In this document: positions 43,637-52,916 of the stretch, in pieces
How positions within the stretch are numbered: the stretch's first letter is position 1
Layout: each line of letters opens with the position of its first letter
Origin: Methylobacterium goesingense
Lineage (GTDB): Bacteria > Pseudomonadota > Alphaproteobacteria > Rhizobiales > Beijerinckiaceae
Assembly (NCBI RefSeq): GCF_022179225.1
Contig: NZ_BPQL01000029.1
Location: 1 to 60,676, forward strand
Reading direction: 5' to 3'
Length of the DNA: 60,676 bases
Notes under the pieces: model-generated
What the model was told of the DNA's origin: nothing
Databases searched by the model: none
What the model saw: only the letters and a program-made list of their open reading frames with translations
Made by a program: the position numbers and the translations under genes

Positions 43637-43663
43637 CGCCGCCGCGTCCTGCACGCGGCGGCG
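43637..43663 (+). promoter_or_regulatory. Leader hairpin upstream of rplM
   Basis: CGCCGCCGCGT and ACGCGGCGGCG form a perfect 11-bp stem with a 5-nt loop, followed by catcgtttt. It could be an attenuator or a ribosomal-protein binding site. Its position at the mRNA 5' end is unusual for an ordinary terminator. Confidence 0.55.
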
Positions 43664-43702
43664 CATCGTTTTGACTTCAGACACCATACGGAACGCCACG
43701 GG

Positions 43703-44164
43703 ATGAAGACCTTTTCTCTGAAGCCCGCCGACGTCGACAAGAAGTGGATCATCGTCGATGCGGAGGGCCTGGTCGTCGGCCGGCTCGCCTCCATCGTCGC
43801 CATGCGCCTGCGCGGCAAGCACAAGCCCGCGTACACGCCCCACGTCGATTGCGGCGACAACGTCATCGTCATCAACGCCGAGAAGGTGCAGTTCACCGGC
43901 CGCAAGCGCGAGCAGAAGGTGTACTACCACCACACCGGCTACCCGGGCGGCATCAAGGAGCGCACGGCCAAGTTCATCCTCGACGGGCGCTTCCCCGAGC
44001 GCGTCGTGGAGAAGGCCGTCGAGCGCATGCTCCCGCGTGGTCCGCTCTTCCGCCAGATCATGGGCAACCTCCGGGTCTACAAGGGCTCCGAGCATCCCCA
44101 CACCGCCCAGCAGCCGCAGGCGCTCGACGTCGGCAGCCTCAACCGCAAGAACGTGAGCGCTTGA
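43703..44164 (+). CDS. rplM: Ribosomal protein L13
   Basis: A 153-residue large-subunit protein. Family motifs are [46 protein letters not shown] and the C-terminal [21 protein letters not shown]. Length is normal. It is followed by rpsI after 2 bp, the conserved bacterial pair. Confidence 0.98.
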   Translation: MKTFSLKPADVDKKWIIVDAEGLVVGRLASIVAMRLRGKHKPAYTPHVDCGDNVIVINAEKVQFTGRKREQKVYYHHTGYPGGIKERTAKFILDGRFPERVVEKAVERMLPRGPLFRQIMGNLRVYKGSEHPHTAQQPQALDVGSLNRKNVSA

Positions 44165-44166
44165 TC

Positions 44167-44646
44167 ATGGCGACCCTTCAGTCCCTCTCCGACCTGAACC
44201 GCGCGAACGTCGAGAACCCCGAGAACGCGGCGCCCGTCCACGTTCAGAAGCTCGATGCCCAGGGCCGCGCCTACGCCACCGGCAAGCGCAAGGACGCGGT
44301 CGCCCGCGTCTGGATCAAGCCCGGCAACGGCACCGTCGTGGTCAACGGCCGCGCGGTCGAGGTGTACTTCGCCCGTCCCGTGCTGCGCATGATCCTGCGC
44401 CAGCCCCTCACCATCGCCAACCGCGTCGACCAGTACGACATCACCGTCTCGGTGCATGGCGGCGGTCTGTCGGGTCAGGCCGGCGCCGTGCGCCACGGCC
44501 TCTCCAAGGCGCTGACCTACTACGAGCCCGAGCTGCGCGCGCCCCTGAAGCGCGAAGGCTTCCTCACCCGCGACAGCCGCGTGGTCGAGCGCAAGAAGTA
44601 CGGCCGCAAGAAGGCCCGCCGCAGCTTCCAGTTCTCGAAGCGCTAA
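44167..44646 (+). CDS. rpsI: Ribosomal protein S9
   Basis: A 159-residue small-subunit protein. The start lies 2 bp after the rplM stop. An alphaproteobacterial N-terminal extension (about 35 residues) precedes the conserved [38 protein letters not shown] and the C-terminal [18 protein letters not shown] follow; the terminal SKR reaches the P-site tRNA. A terminator follows. Confidence 0.98.
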   Translation: MATLQSLSDLNRANVENPENAAPVHVQKLDAQGRAYATGKRKDAVARVWIKPGNGTVVVNGRAVEVYFARPVLRMILRQPLTIANRVDQYDITVSVHGGGLSGQAGAVRHGLSKALTYYEPELRAPLKREGFLTRDSRVVERKKYGRKKARRSFQFSKR

Positions 44647-44669
44647 GACGTTTCGACAGCTATACGGAC

Positions 44670-44697
44670 AGGGCGGCTTCGGCCGCCCTTTCTTTTT
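44670..44697 (+). terminator. Terminator of rplM-rpsI
   Basis: AGGGCGGC-ttcg-GCCGCCCT (44670-44689) followed by TTCTTTTT. Strong UUCG-capped stem. Confidence 0.9.
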
Positions 44698-44726
44698 GAG
44701 CCGCCACAGCGAGAGACGAACCCACG

Positions 44727-44978
44727 ATGGCCAAACCCTTCCGGCGTGTCCGCGAGCCCGATGCTTCCGCCGTCACCCTCTGTCTCGCGGAAAGCGACGG
44801 CGCGACGACCGGGGAGGTGAAGCTGGCCGACGGCCGCCTGTTCAGCACCACCGGAGCGCTGCCCATCGCCCAGGCCTTCGGAATCGCCGTGCACGTGGCC
44901 AACGAGAGCGGCCGGGAGATCGTGGTGATCGACCCCCGCAACCTCTGGAAGCCGAGCTGGGGCGAACTCGTCGCCTGA
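44727..44978 (+). CDS. Hypothetical small protein
   Basis: An 83-residue protein of mixed strand and helix (VTLCLAESDGATTGEVKLAD, ALPIAQAFGIAVHVANES), ending in IDPRNLWKPSWGELV. It looks like a small conserved cytoplasmic protein. I do not recognise the family. It lies just after the rpsI terminator. Confidence 0.65.
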   Translation: MAKPFRRVREPDASAVTLCLAESDGATTGEVKLADGRLFSTTGALPIAQAFGIAVHVANESGREIVVIDPRNLWKPSWGELVA

Positions 44979-45013
44979 GGGCGCGGGCCCGGTATGGGGC
45001 CCGCGCGCTTGCG

Positions 45014-45514
45014 TCACGCGAGGGCGTGTTCGAGCTCGCTCTTCGACATCTTGGAGCGGCCCGGAATATTCTTGTCGCGGGCGGCCTTCATCAGGTCGGC
45101 CTTGGTGTGGCCGCTGTCCGTCTTGCGCGCCGCGGCGGTCTTCTTGGCCACGTCGGCTGGCTGCTTGGAGAACTGCTTGCCCTTCGCCGTGTCGGCGCGC
45201 TTCTTCTTCGTCGAGCGGTCGTACTCGGATTTGGAGACCGCCTCGCGGGCCTTCTTCGGCAGGTAGCGCTCGCCGGTCTCGCCGCTCTTGTGGCCGGACT
45301 TCGTGTCCCACTCCTCCTCGGTCCATTGCTTCAGGTGGTTGTCGTCCGACTTCTTGCCCTTGTAGCCGCCGCCGGCATCCTTGTAGGCCTTGGTCGCGGC
45401 CTGGGCCTTGCGCGCCGACCACTGGCCCGGCTTGCCGCCCTTGTCCGATTTCGTGACCTGGGTCTTCACCTTCTCCCAAAGCTTTGGGTCGGTTTTCTCC
45501 GCGCTCGCTGACAT
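45014..45514 (-). CDS. DUF5872-like protein with Rho-N/SAP-like C-terminus
   Basis: A 166-residue, highly basic protein. Residues 1-90 (KTDPKLWEKVKTQVTKSDKG, GGYKGKKSDDNHLKQWTEEE) match the DUF5872 pattern as I recall it. The last 35 residues (HTKADLMKAARDKNIPGRSK, MSKSELEHAL) form a SAP/Rho-N-like helix-extended-helix that can bind nucleic acids. It is probably a stress-related nucleoid or RNA-associated protein; this is inferred from composition. The ATG at 45514 starts the conserved part. Confidence 0.75.
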   Translation of the reverse strand: MSASAEKTDPKLWEKVKTQVTKSDKGGKPGQWSARKAQAATKAYKDAGGGYKGKKSDDNHLKQWTEEEWDTKSGHKSGETGERYLPKKAREAVSKSEYDRSTKKKRADTAKGKQFSKQPADVAKKTAAARKTDSGHTKADLMKAARDKNIPGRSKMSKSELEHALA

Positions 45515-45731
45515 CTGCGCCTCCGAATTGCTGATTTCTCGGGGCGACAACCGGCGACCCCCGGCCCGTTCCGGGGCGGCATGCGTCGTGCACAGATGAG
45601 TCGCGGCGTCATCAAGGCTTGTCGGAGGGATGCGAGACGATTGACTTGACGAAGCGGGCCGGTCAGGTGGCGCGCACGGATCCGTTGCGTGCTGAAGGCC
45701 CGCGAATCCGACGAAGGGAAGTCGAGTGTCC

Positions 45732-46670
45732 ATGAGCGAACACGGCGCGGGGCGCGAGCCCACGGTCTTCATCGACGGCGAGGCCGGAACCACCGGCCTC
45801 GGCATCCGCGAGCGCCTGGAGCGCGAGGGGCGCGTGCGCGTGCGCAGCATCCCGCACGAGAGCCGCAAGGACCCGGCCGTGAAGCGTCGCCTGCTGGAGG
45901 AGGTCGACCTCGTCGTCCTGTGCCTGCCGGATGCCGCCGCCAAGGAGACGGTGGCGCTGGCCGACACCCTGCCCGGGGGCGGGCCGCGCATCCTCGATGC
46001 CAGCACCGCGCACCGGGTCGACCCGGCCTGGGTCTACGGGTTCGCCGAACTCGAACCGGCGCAGGCGCACGCCATCGCGCAAAGCCGCCGGGTGGCCAAT
46101 CCCGGCTGTTATCCCACCGGCGCGATCGCGCTGATCCGTCCCCTCGTGGAGGCCGGGTTGCTCCCGTCCGACCACCCCATCAGCATCAATGCGGTCAGCG
46201 GCTACAGCGGCGGCGGCAAGGGCATGATCGAGACCTACGAGGCCGGGGAGGGCGAGCCGTTCCTGCTCTACGGCCTCGGCTTCGCGCACAAGCACCTGCC
46301 CGAGACCCAGGCCTATGCGCGCCTCACGCGCCGGCCGATCTTCATTCCCTCCGTCGGCAATTTCCGGCAGGGCATGCTGGTCAGCGTGCCGCTCCACCTC
46401 GACACCCTGCCGGGCACGCCGACGGTCGGCGCCCTCGAGGCCGCCCTGAGCGCCTATTACGAAGGGCAGGATCTCGTCCGCGTAATCCCGGTCGGAGATG
46501 CCGAGCGGATCGAGCCCGAGGCGCTCAACGACACCGACCGGCTCGAACTGCGCGTCTTCGGCAGCGACACCCATCGGCAGGCCGTCCTGGTGGCTCGCCT
46601 CGACAATCTCGGCAAGGGCGCGTCGGGGGCGGCCGTCCAGAACATCGGCCTGATGCTGGGCCTCGCCTGA
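45732..46670 (+). CDS. argC: N-acetyl-gamma-glutamyl-phosphate reductase (type 2)
   Basis: Reduces N-acetyl-glutamyl phosphate to the semialdehyde in arginine synthesis. The 312-residue protein belongs to the shorter type-2 ArgC group. The N-terminal [17 protein letters not shown] is the NADP site, the catalytic Cys is in [14 protein letters not shown], and [12 protein letters not shown] and FAHKHLPE follow. A GTG two codons upstream (45726) is an alternative start. It sits near rplM-rpsI, as in related alphaproteobacteria. Confidence 0.95.
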   Translation: MSEHGAGREPTVFIDGEAGTTGLGIRERLEREGRVRVRSIPHESRKDPAVKRRLLEEVDLVVLCLPDAAAKETVALADTLPGGGPRILDASTAHRVDPAWVYGFAELEPAQAHAIAQSRRVANPGCYPTGAIALIRPLVEAGLLPSDHPISINAVSGYSGGGKGMIETYEAGEGEPFLLYGLGFAHKHLPETQAYARLTRRPIFIPSVGNFRQGMLVSVPLHLDTLPGTPTVGALEAALSAYYEGQDLVRVIPVGDAERIEPEALNDTDRLELRVFGSDTHRQAVLVARLDNLGKGASGAAVQNIGLMLGLA

Positions 46671-47725
46671 CGCCCGTAAACGACAGCCGCGCCGGGGGCC
46701 GGGCGGTCCAGCTTCCGTCGCGGTAGGCCGGCGCAGCCCCTGCGAAGGATGCGGCCGGACCTCGCCTCCGGCCGCCGGCTTGCGTTCCGCCCCATCGAGG
46801 GGCGTCGTTGCACGCGGTCGGAGCGGCCGTCGTCTCCGGCACAGACCGTACGACGGGGCGGTCGCTCAATGGCCGCCCTTGGGCCTCCACGCCCACCGGC
46901 CCGTTATTCTGAACCCAAGCCTCCGAACAAATCGTCCCACCAAGATACCGGGACCGACCGGCGCCTCGCGACCGGACCGTCGGCGCTCCACCTGATCGGC
47001 TTCCAGTCGATGGCTTCGGTCTGCCTGCGCGCGCCGCGCTTCCTCTCCTAAGAGGAGAGAGTCGTGATCGGTGTGGTCCCTCTCTGAAAAGATCACACCC
47101 GTCGCCCTGTGCCTCCCCCGAGAGAAAGAAGACCCGCGCCAGAAACCGTCGCGCAGGCGCGTCTGCGTCCGTGCTGCCGGATGCGTCGATCGCAGCCCCG
47201 CGCCGACCGAGGCGCGCCGGGGTCTCGAGCATCCGGTCGGATCTGATCTTGTCGAACTCGTAGTCCAGGCCAGGAATGAGATCGTGAAGCGCGCCGCTTT
47301 GCACGATGTCGTAGAAGACGTGACGTCCGCGTCGTTCGATCGGCAACCATTCGGCATCGGTCCGACTTGCACAGGGACGCCGCCGCTCCCGCGCGCGATC
47401 GATACGCCCGCAGCGCTGAATCCGCGTCGTGCGACGAACAAATTGATGAAATTGCCTGTCGCTGCCTAGCGGATACGAACGGGTTTCCAAGAACGCCGGA
47501 CAGTCCGAACGAGTTTCGCCGATTCATCAGGTTCATCCCGCGTCTTACCGGGCAACCGGAGGGTGACTGTTGGGTGTCGTGCAGGCGGCGCGCGAAAATT
47601 TGACAAATGATCCACAGCGAGGCGAGGAAAAAACGCTTGACCGGCCGAACAACATCTTGCCTGGAAAAAGAAGTGAGCCTAAGTTTGTCAACAACATCAA
47701 CACTTATGCAGATTGGCATCGCCTC
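46671..47725. other. 1055-bp gap between argC and the mucR-like gene
   Basis: No convincing protein gene. It holds an intergenic repeat (47010-47049) and a short palindrome, TCTCTCCTAAGAGGAGAGA, around 47041-47060. A more AT-rich stretch just upstream of the MucR homologue (47590-47725) is probably its regulatory region; MucR proteins bind AT-rich DNA and autoregulate. Confidence 0.45.
47010..47049. repeat. Intergenic repeat, family B copy 1
   Basis: ATGGCTTCGGTC-t-GCCTG... matches 57683-57722 with about six differences in 40 bases. A GCGCCAGAAACCG string further on occurs in both places. Confidence 0.6.
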
Positions 47726-48268
47726 ATGAACGAAACTGACACCGACGCAGCGCGACTCATCACCCTGGCGGCCGATATCGTCTCGGCCTACGTCAGCAAC
47801 AATCATGTCCAGAGCGCCGAGCTGCCGAAGCTGCTGAGCGATGTCCATGAAGCGATCCGCGGCGTCTCTGCCGCCGGGGCGCCGGCGGCCGAGACCGGCC
47901 CGCCGAAGGCGACACCGCAGGAGATCCGCCGCTCCGTTACCCCGGATTACTTGATCAGCTTCGAGGACGGGAAACAGTACAAGACCCTGCGCCGTCACCT
48001 CACCCTGCGGGGCCTGACGCCCGAGCAGTATCGCGCAAAGTGGGGCCTGGCGCCCGATTACCCGATGACCTCCGCAAGCTATTCCGAGCAGCGCTCCGAG
48101 CTCGCCCGCGCCCTCGGCCTTGGCCAGCAGCGCCGCAAAGGCGTCGCCCGCGCGGCACCCGAGGAGACCGTCAGCGAGGAAGTGCCCGAGGTCGAGGCGC
48201 AGCAGGAGGAGGAAGCTCCGGCGCCCGAGAAGAAGAAGCGCGGTCCTCGCAAGAAGGTCGACGCGTAA
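47726..48268 (+). CDS. mucR: MucR/Ros-family regulator lacking zinc-finger ligands
   Basis: A 180-residue regulator. The N-terminal oligomerisation segment is LITLAADIVSAYVSNNHVQS. The DNA-binding part is RSVTPDYLISFEDGKQYKTL, then RRHLTLRGLTPEQYRAKWGL and DYPMTSASYSEQRS. In zinc-containing MucR the finger begins Y-x-x-C-L-E-D and ends H-x4-H. Here the Cys is Ser and the second His is absent, so zinc binding is unlikely. Zinc-free relatives are known in Mesorhizobium. The C-terminus adds an acidic then lysine-rich tail of about 45 residues. Confidence 0.88.
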   Translation: MNETDTDAARLITLAADIVSAYVSNNHVQSAELPKLLSDVHEAIRGVSAAGAPAAETGPPKATPQEIRRSVTPDYLISFEDGKQYKTLRRHLTLRGLTPEQYRAKWGLAPDYPMTSASYSEQRSELARALGLGQQRRKGVARAAPEETVSEEVPEVEAQQEEEAPAPEKKKRGPRKKVDA

Positions 48269-48332
48269 TCGATCGACGCGCGCCCCACCGTCTCGGTCGG
48301 GCGGGCTTCGTCTCCGTCGCTTTTCGCAAACC

Positions 48333-48381
48333 GCCGAGCAGGTCGTCCGAGTCGAATCGGAGCGGCTTGCTCGGCTTTTTT
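48333..48381 (+). terminator. Intrinsic terminator after the mucR-like gene
   Basis: GCCGAGCA (48333-48340) pairs with TGCTCGGC (48368-48375), followed directly by six T. The loop contains a further inner pairing. Confidence 0.8.
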
Positions 48382-48515
48382 CGTTCGCGGACGAGGCTGC
48401 GAGATTGGCTGGCGCGCGGGCCTGATGCGAGGTCCGGCTGTATCCGTTCGGGTTCCGGCGCGGGTCCCCTCTCCTGGAAGGCTAGGGTATCGACACATTT
48501 CAGCGCGACGCGGCC

Positions 48516-48619
48516 CTCCTCCCCCTTGTGGGGAGGAGTATGGAGGTGAGGGTGGTTCTGCCAGCCTCCGCGCTCGGAGGGGCACCCAACCACCCCCACG
48601 CCTACCCGCTCCCCACAAG
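48516..48619. repeat. Palindromic intergenic repeat, family A copy 2 (full)
   Basis: Nested arms: CTTGTGGGGAG (48525-48535) with CTCCCCACAAG (48609-48619); GTGAGGGTGGTT (48546-48557) with 48588-48599 (one mismatch); CCTCCG (48565-48570) with CGGAGG (48575-48580). The whole would fold as a long hairpin or cruciform. The left half recurs at 36795-36848. Confidence 0.8.
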
Positions 48620-48831
48620 CTTGACGGATCTTGGGCAGGCCCGAGATCCGCTGGGGAGAGGGACGCGTCGAGCCTCCAGAATACGGATGTGTGAATCGGA
48701 TTGCCGAGAAAGAGCGGCCCAGGTGCGTGACCTCTTCGAAGAGGGATCAGACCTCACCCGCACCCTCTCCCTTCAGGAGAGGACGCGTGGCGCGCGCAGG
48801 CGGCCCGAAGCGATCAACCGAAACCTCGTCG

Positions 48832-50115
48832 TCAGACGAGCGGCGTCGCCAGCACCTTGTCGATCCGCCGGCCGTCCATGTCGACCACCTCGAAGCGCCA
48901 GCCATGCGATTCGAAATGGTCGCCGGTGGCCGGAATGCGGCCCATCTGGAAGATCACGAAGCCCGCCAGGGTGGTGAAGTCGTCGGAATTCGGCCGGTCG
49001 GCGAAGGCGAGGCGGTCGAAGGCCTGACTCGCCGGCATCATCCCGTCGATGAGGAGCGAGCCGTCCTCGCGTTCCACCACGTTCGGCTCGTCGCCTACCT
49101 CCGGGATGTTGCCCGCGATGGCCTCCAGGAGGTCGGTCTGGGTGACGATGCCCTCCAGGCTGCCGTATTCGTCGACGACGACGGCCATCCGCACTGGCTT
49201 GGACTGGAAGGTTTCGAGGACGGCGAGGATCGACATGCTCTCGTGCACGACGATGGGCGGCTGCGTGGCGGCCAGCACGTCGACGGGGCGGCCGTCGAGA
49301 AGCTGATCCAGCAGGTCCTGCTTGCGCACCACGCCGACGATCTCGTCGACGGCGCTGCGGCTCACGACGAGCTGGGCGTGGTCGCACTCGCGCACGGAGC
49401 GGAGCATCGCATCCCGCTCCTCGTCGGCGTCGACCCACTCCACCTCGTGGCGCGGGGTCATGATATCGCGCACCCGCCGTTCGCCGATCGAGAAGATGCG
49501 CTGCACCGCCTCCTGCTGCGCCTCGCGGATGAGGCCGGCCTCCTGGCTCGCCTGGACCAGAAGGTTGAGTTCGGCGGTGGAGTGCAGGGACCCCTCGCCG
49601 TGACCGGCCTGGAGCCCGAACATCCGCACGATGCCGTTGCCGAGGCCGTTCAGGAACAGGATCGCCGGGCGGAAGACGAAGAGGAACACACCGAGCGGCC
49701 GCACGACCGCCAGCGCCGTGCGCTCGCTGCGCTGGAGCGCGAGGCTCTTGGGCGCGAGCTCGCCGAGCACGATGTGCATCGACGTGATGATGACGAAGGA
49801 GATCACCACCGCGATGGTGTGCGCGGCCGTGGTGCCCACCGGCTCCGGCAGGAACGAGAGCAGCGGAATGATGATGTGGGCGAGTGCGGGCTCACCGACC
49901 CAGCCCAGCGCCAGGGACGAGATGGTGATGCCGAGCTGCGTGGCGGCGAGGAAGGCGTCGAGCTGATCGGTGGCCCGCTGGAGCGACTTGGCGTTGGTCC
50001 GACGCTCGGAGACCAGTTCGGCGACCCGGCTCTTGCGCACGGAGACCAGGGCGAACTCGGCGGCCACGAAGAACCCGTTGGCGAGCACGAGGGCGATGAC
50101 GGCGACGAGACCCAA
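48832..50115 (-). CDS. CNNM/CorC-type integral membrane protein (hemolysin-C family)
   Basis: A 427-residue protein. An N-terminal CNNM (DUF21) transmembrane domain (about 1-170) has NGFFVAAEFALVSVRKSR and GELAPKSLALQRSERTA. Two CBS domains follow (about 200-330: VRDIMTPRHEVEWVDADEER, LETFQSKPVRMAVVVDEYGS), and a CorC/HlyC C-terminal domain comes last. The family is linked to magnesium/cobalt efflux. The start given is a TTG. An in-frame ATT at 50142, with GGGGAG at the ideal distance, would add FDDAWATG and may be the real start. Confidence 0.9.
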   Translation of the reverse strand: MGLVAVIALVLANGFFVAAEFALVSVRKSRVAELVSERRTNAKSLQRATDQLDAFLAATQLGITISSLALGWVGEPALAHIIIPLLSFLPEPVGTTAAHTIAVVISFVIITSMHIVLGELAPKSLALQRSERTALAVVRPLGVFLFVFRPAILFLNGLGNGIVRMFGLQAGHGEGSLHSTAELNLLVQASQEAGLIREAQQEAVQRIFSIGERRVRDIMTPRHEVEWVDADEERDAMLRSVRECDHAQLVVSRSAVDEIVGVVRKQDLLDQLLDGRPVDVLAATQPPIVVHESMSILAVLETFQSKPVRMAVVVDEYGSLEGIVTQTDLLEAIAGNIPEVGDEPNVVEREDGSLLIDGMMPASQAFDRLAFADRPNSDDFTTLAGFVIFQMGRIPATGDHFESHGWRFEVVDMDGRRIDKVLATPLV

Positions 50116-50239
50116 ACCCGTCGCCCATGCGTCGTCGAAAATCGTCGTCTCCCCTGGTCAGCCGGGGATCTCTAACAGCAACGCCACGCACCGGCCACAG
50201 CGATCCCGAGAAAGTCCCGGAATCGCCACGTCGGATCGG

Positions 50240-50794
50240 TCAGCGGTCGGCCTTTTCGCCGGCGACGGTCAGGTCGATGTAGCGCAGGGTGGTCGGACGC
50301 ACGAGTTCGCGTACCTTGCGGGCCATGCCCTCCTCTTCCCGCAGCGATTGCTGAAAGCCCGTGATCGCCGCCTGCTGGCCGGCGGCCTCGGTGATCGCGA
50401 TCAGCGACTCGTAGGCCGCGATCTCGAAATTCTCGAAGGCGTGGTTGGCGTAGGCGTTCTTCAGGATCTCGTCCTGGGCGGGCGCGTGGCCAAGCGCCAT
50501 GATGTTGCCGACGAAGCCGAGCACGCCTTCCTTGATGGTCGAAGGGCTCTCCGAGACGGCGTGCAGCGCCTCCTCGAGGCGGGTGCGCTGGCCGTGGGTC
50601 TCCTCGATGTGCCGGCGCAGGGCCGCCTCCATCTCCGGGTAGCGCTGCAGGCGCTCGACCTGACGCTCCATGATCTGAAGCGCCTGCATTTCGAGGGCAT
50701 GCGTATTCTTGAGGGCCGTCACGTAGATGTCGCGCGTATCTAGGGTCACGTCGAAGCTCTCCTCGTCGGTCGCGAACGCATTCGCTCTCGTCAC
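50240..50794 (-). CDS. Ferritin-like DUF892/YciF-type protein
   Basis: A 184-residue four-helix protein. It has the conserved YVTALKNTHALEMQALQIME start, an ETHGQRTRLEEAL helix and HAFENFEIAAYESLIAITEA, with Glu and His positions typical of ferritin-like domains (E in LEMQ, E-x-x-H in EETH, E in FEIAAYE). YciF-type proteins are induced in stress and general stress responses. It is a single leftward gene. Confidence 0.88.
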   Translation of the reverse strand: MTRANAFATDEESFDVTLDTRDIYVTALKNTHALEMQALQIMERQVERLQRYPEMEAALRRHIEETHGQRTRLEEALHAVSESPSTIKEGVLGFVGNIMALGHAPAQDEILKNAYANHAFENFEIAAYESLIAITEAAGQQAAITGFQQSLREEEGMARKVRELVRPTTLRYIDLTVAGEKADR

Positions 50795-50921
50795 GAGAAG
50801 ATCAGCTGACGGTTCGATGTTCCGCGTCGTCGCCGTGCTTTATCGGTGTCACCACGGCTATTTGGCGTGCGGCATCGGCGTGCTTGAGGTTTGCGTGCGG
50901 ATACGCTTGCGGCGACGCGCG

Positions 50922-51131
50922 TCAGGGCGCCGAGGCCGCCTTCAGTCGCTCCAGCTCGGCCTCGGCGCTCAGGGCCCGGTCTTTCCAGGCGTCGCGCTCG
51001 GCCTCCGCCGCGCGCGTGGCGGTCTCGGCCCGCTTCGCCCGCGCAGCCTCCGCCGTCGCGACGGCCTGGGCCCGCTCGCGGGCCCGGGTCTCGCCCGCCA
51101 TCTGCACCTTGAGGTCGCGGGGCGTGGCCAT
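50922..51131 (-). CDS. Small alanine/arginine-rich coiled-coil protein
   Basis: A 69-residue protein that is one long helix (ARERAQAVATAEAARAKRAE, then AEAERDAWKDRALSAEAELE). The ATG at 51131 has a GGAAGG-type site. Possibly structural or regulatory. Unknown family. Confidence 0.55.
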   Translation of the reverse strand: MATPRDLKVQMAGETRARERAQAVATAEAARAKRAETATRAAEAERDAWKDRALSAEAELERLKAASAP

Positions 51132-51252
51132 CGCGGTCCTTCCTGTCCAATTCAATCCGGGTTCGGAAGGCGTGCCTTCCCGCGCCGGGCGGCCGGGGTC
51201 AAGCGCGGATCGCCGGGTGGCGGGGTGCCGAACCCGGGGGCCGTGGGACCGC

Positions 51253-52818
51253 TCAGAGGAACTTCGCCGGATCCGTGCTCGGGGGCGCCGGCTTCACGTC
51301 GGTGCGGTTCCACCAGCCGCCGCCGAGCGCCTGGAACAGGGCGGCGGTGTCGGCATACTGGTTGGCGCGCGCGCCCGCCGAGGTGACGAGGGCCGAGAGG
51401 TAGGATTGCTGGGCGATCAGCACCTGCGTGCTGTTTAGCGCGCCCGCCGCGTACTGCTTGCGGATCAGGCCGAGGCTCTCATTCGTGGCCCGCTCGGCGG
51501 CCGAGGCCGCCGCCACCGCCTTGGCGTCGGATTGCAGGGCGCGCAGGGTGTCGGCGACGTTCTGGAAGGCGCCGATCACCACCGCCCGGTACTGGGCCTG
51601 GGCCTCGTTGAGGGTCTCCTCCGCCGCGCGCTGGCGCCGGAACAGGGTTCCGGCATCGAAGATCGGCTGCGCCACGGTGCCGACGATGCCGTAGAACGAG
51701 GCGGCCGAACTCGCGAGCTGCGCGATCCGCACCGCGCTGGCGCCGCCATTGGCGGTGATGTTGAACTGCGGCAGGCGGTTGGCCACCGCGACGCCGACCG
51801 CCGCGCTCGCCTGCTGCACGTTGGCCTCCGCCGCCTTCACGTCCGGGCGCTGCTGCACGAGGCGCGAGGGCAGGCTCACGGGCAGGCCGGTGGGCAGGCG
51901 CAGGGAAGCGAGGGTGAAGGTCTGCGAGACCTCCTCGCTCGGCAGGCGTCCGACCAGGGCGGTGAGCAGGTTGCGCTGCTGGGCGAGCTGCTTCTCCAGG
52001 GGCGGCAGCAGCTGCATCGAGACCGAGAGCGCGGCCTGCTGCACCACCACGTCGGCCCCGGCGATCTGCCCGAGGGACAGCTGCTTGTTGTAGAGGTTGA
52101 GGACTTCGGTCTGGGCCTGGATCACCTTGCGGGTGGCGTCGATCTGGGCGCGCAGCGACGCCTCCTGGATCGCCGCCAGGACGACGTTCGTGGTCAGCGT
52201 CAGGTAGGTGGCTTCCAGTTGGAAGCGCTGGTTCTCGGCCTGCGCCTCCAGGGACTCGATCTGGCGCCGGTTGCCGCCGAACACGTCGGGGGTGAACGAG
52301 ACCGTCACCTGCGGCGTGTAGAGGCTGTAGAACAGCTGCCGGGTGTCGTTGAGCGGCCCCTGCAGGGCGCCCCCGGGGGCCTTCTGGCGCGAGCCGAGGC
52401 CGTTGGCGGCGACCACCGGGAACAGCGTGCCGCGCTGCGCCTCGACGTTCTCCTGCGCGATCCGCAGGGCGGCCTGCGCGGCGTCGAGGTTCGGATTGTT
52501 GGCGAGCGCTTCCTCGACCAGCCGATCGAGGGCGGGAGACCGGAACAGCGTCCACCACCGGCCCGGCACGTCGGCACCCGCGACGAAGCTCTGGTCGGCC
52601 GAGCCGCCATGGGCGGTGCGGATGGTGTCGGCGGCGCTGGGGTTGGCCAGGGGCTCGCGGGTGTAGCGGGTCACCGGCGGATCGGTCGGCGGCACGTAGT
52701 CCGGACCGACCACGCAGCCGCCGAGGCCGGTCATCGCGAGGGCGAGCAGGGCGCCGCGCAGGCGGCGCGGGGCCGGGCCCCGGCCGGCCGGCGCCGCGTT
52801 CTGGGATGATGCCGCCAT
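51253..52818 (-). CDS. Efflux outer-membrane lipoprotein (NodT/OprM family)
   Basis: A 521-residue TolC-type channel. The N-terminal signal ends in a lipobox (GLGGC, residues about 37-41), followed by VVGPDYVPP, a NodT hallmark. Two OEP repeats are seen (LVEEALANNPNLDAAQAALR and RLVQQRPDVKAAEANVQQAS). It ends AALFQALGGGWWN. It is the outer-membrane part of the pump encoded upstream and is last in the leftward operon. The ATG at 52818 is chosen; in-frame codons further up overlap the RND gene. Confidence 0.93.
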   Translation of the reverse strand: MAASSQNAAPAGRGPAPRRLRGALLALAMTGLGGCVVGPDYVPPTDPPVTRYTREPLANPSAADTIRTAHGGSADQSFVAGADVPGRWWTLFRSPALDRLVEEALANNPNLDAAQAALRIAQENVEAQRGTLFPVVAANGLGSRQKAPGGALQGPLNDTRQLFYSLYTPQVTVSFTPDVFGGNRRQIESLEAQAENQRFQLEATYLTLTTNVVLAAIQEASLRAQIDATRKVIQAQTEVLNLYNKQLSLGQIAGADVVVQQAALSVSMQLLPPLEKQLAQQRNLLTALVGRLPSEEVSQTFTLASLRLPTGLPVSLPSRLVQQRPDVKAAEANVQQASAAVGVAVANRLPQFNITANGGASAVRIAQLASSAASFYGIVGTVAQPIFDAGTLFRRQRAAEETLNEAQAQYRAVVIGAFQNVADTLRALQSDAKAVAAASAAERATNESLGLIRKQYAAGALNSTQVLIAQQSYLSALVTSAGARANQYADTAALFQALGGGWWNRTDVKPAPPSTDPAKFL

Positions 52819-52916
52819 GTCGGAGAATCCTGTCGCCAACCGCGGCCGTAGAGGCGCCGGAGCGGCGTCGAAGTCAACGCGGGCGGGCGCAGGCGCGCGA
52901 GGCTGTGATCCGCGCA

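Larger units (their letters stand above)
48269..48831. other. Gap with terminator and palindromic repeat
   Basis: It includes the mucR terminator (48333-48381) and the full family-A palindromic repeat (48516-48619). No gene seen. Confidence 0.5.

Noticed and set aside
46671..47569. Small frames in the argC-mucR gap (for example 47071-47469)
   Set aside because: Composition and lack of ribosome sites or motifs suggest chance frames among repeats.
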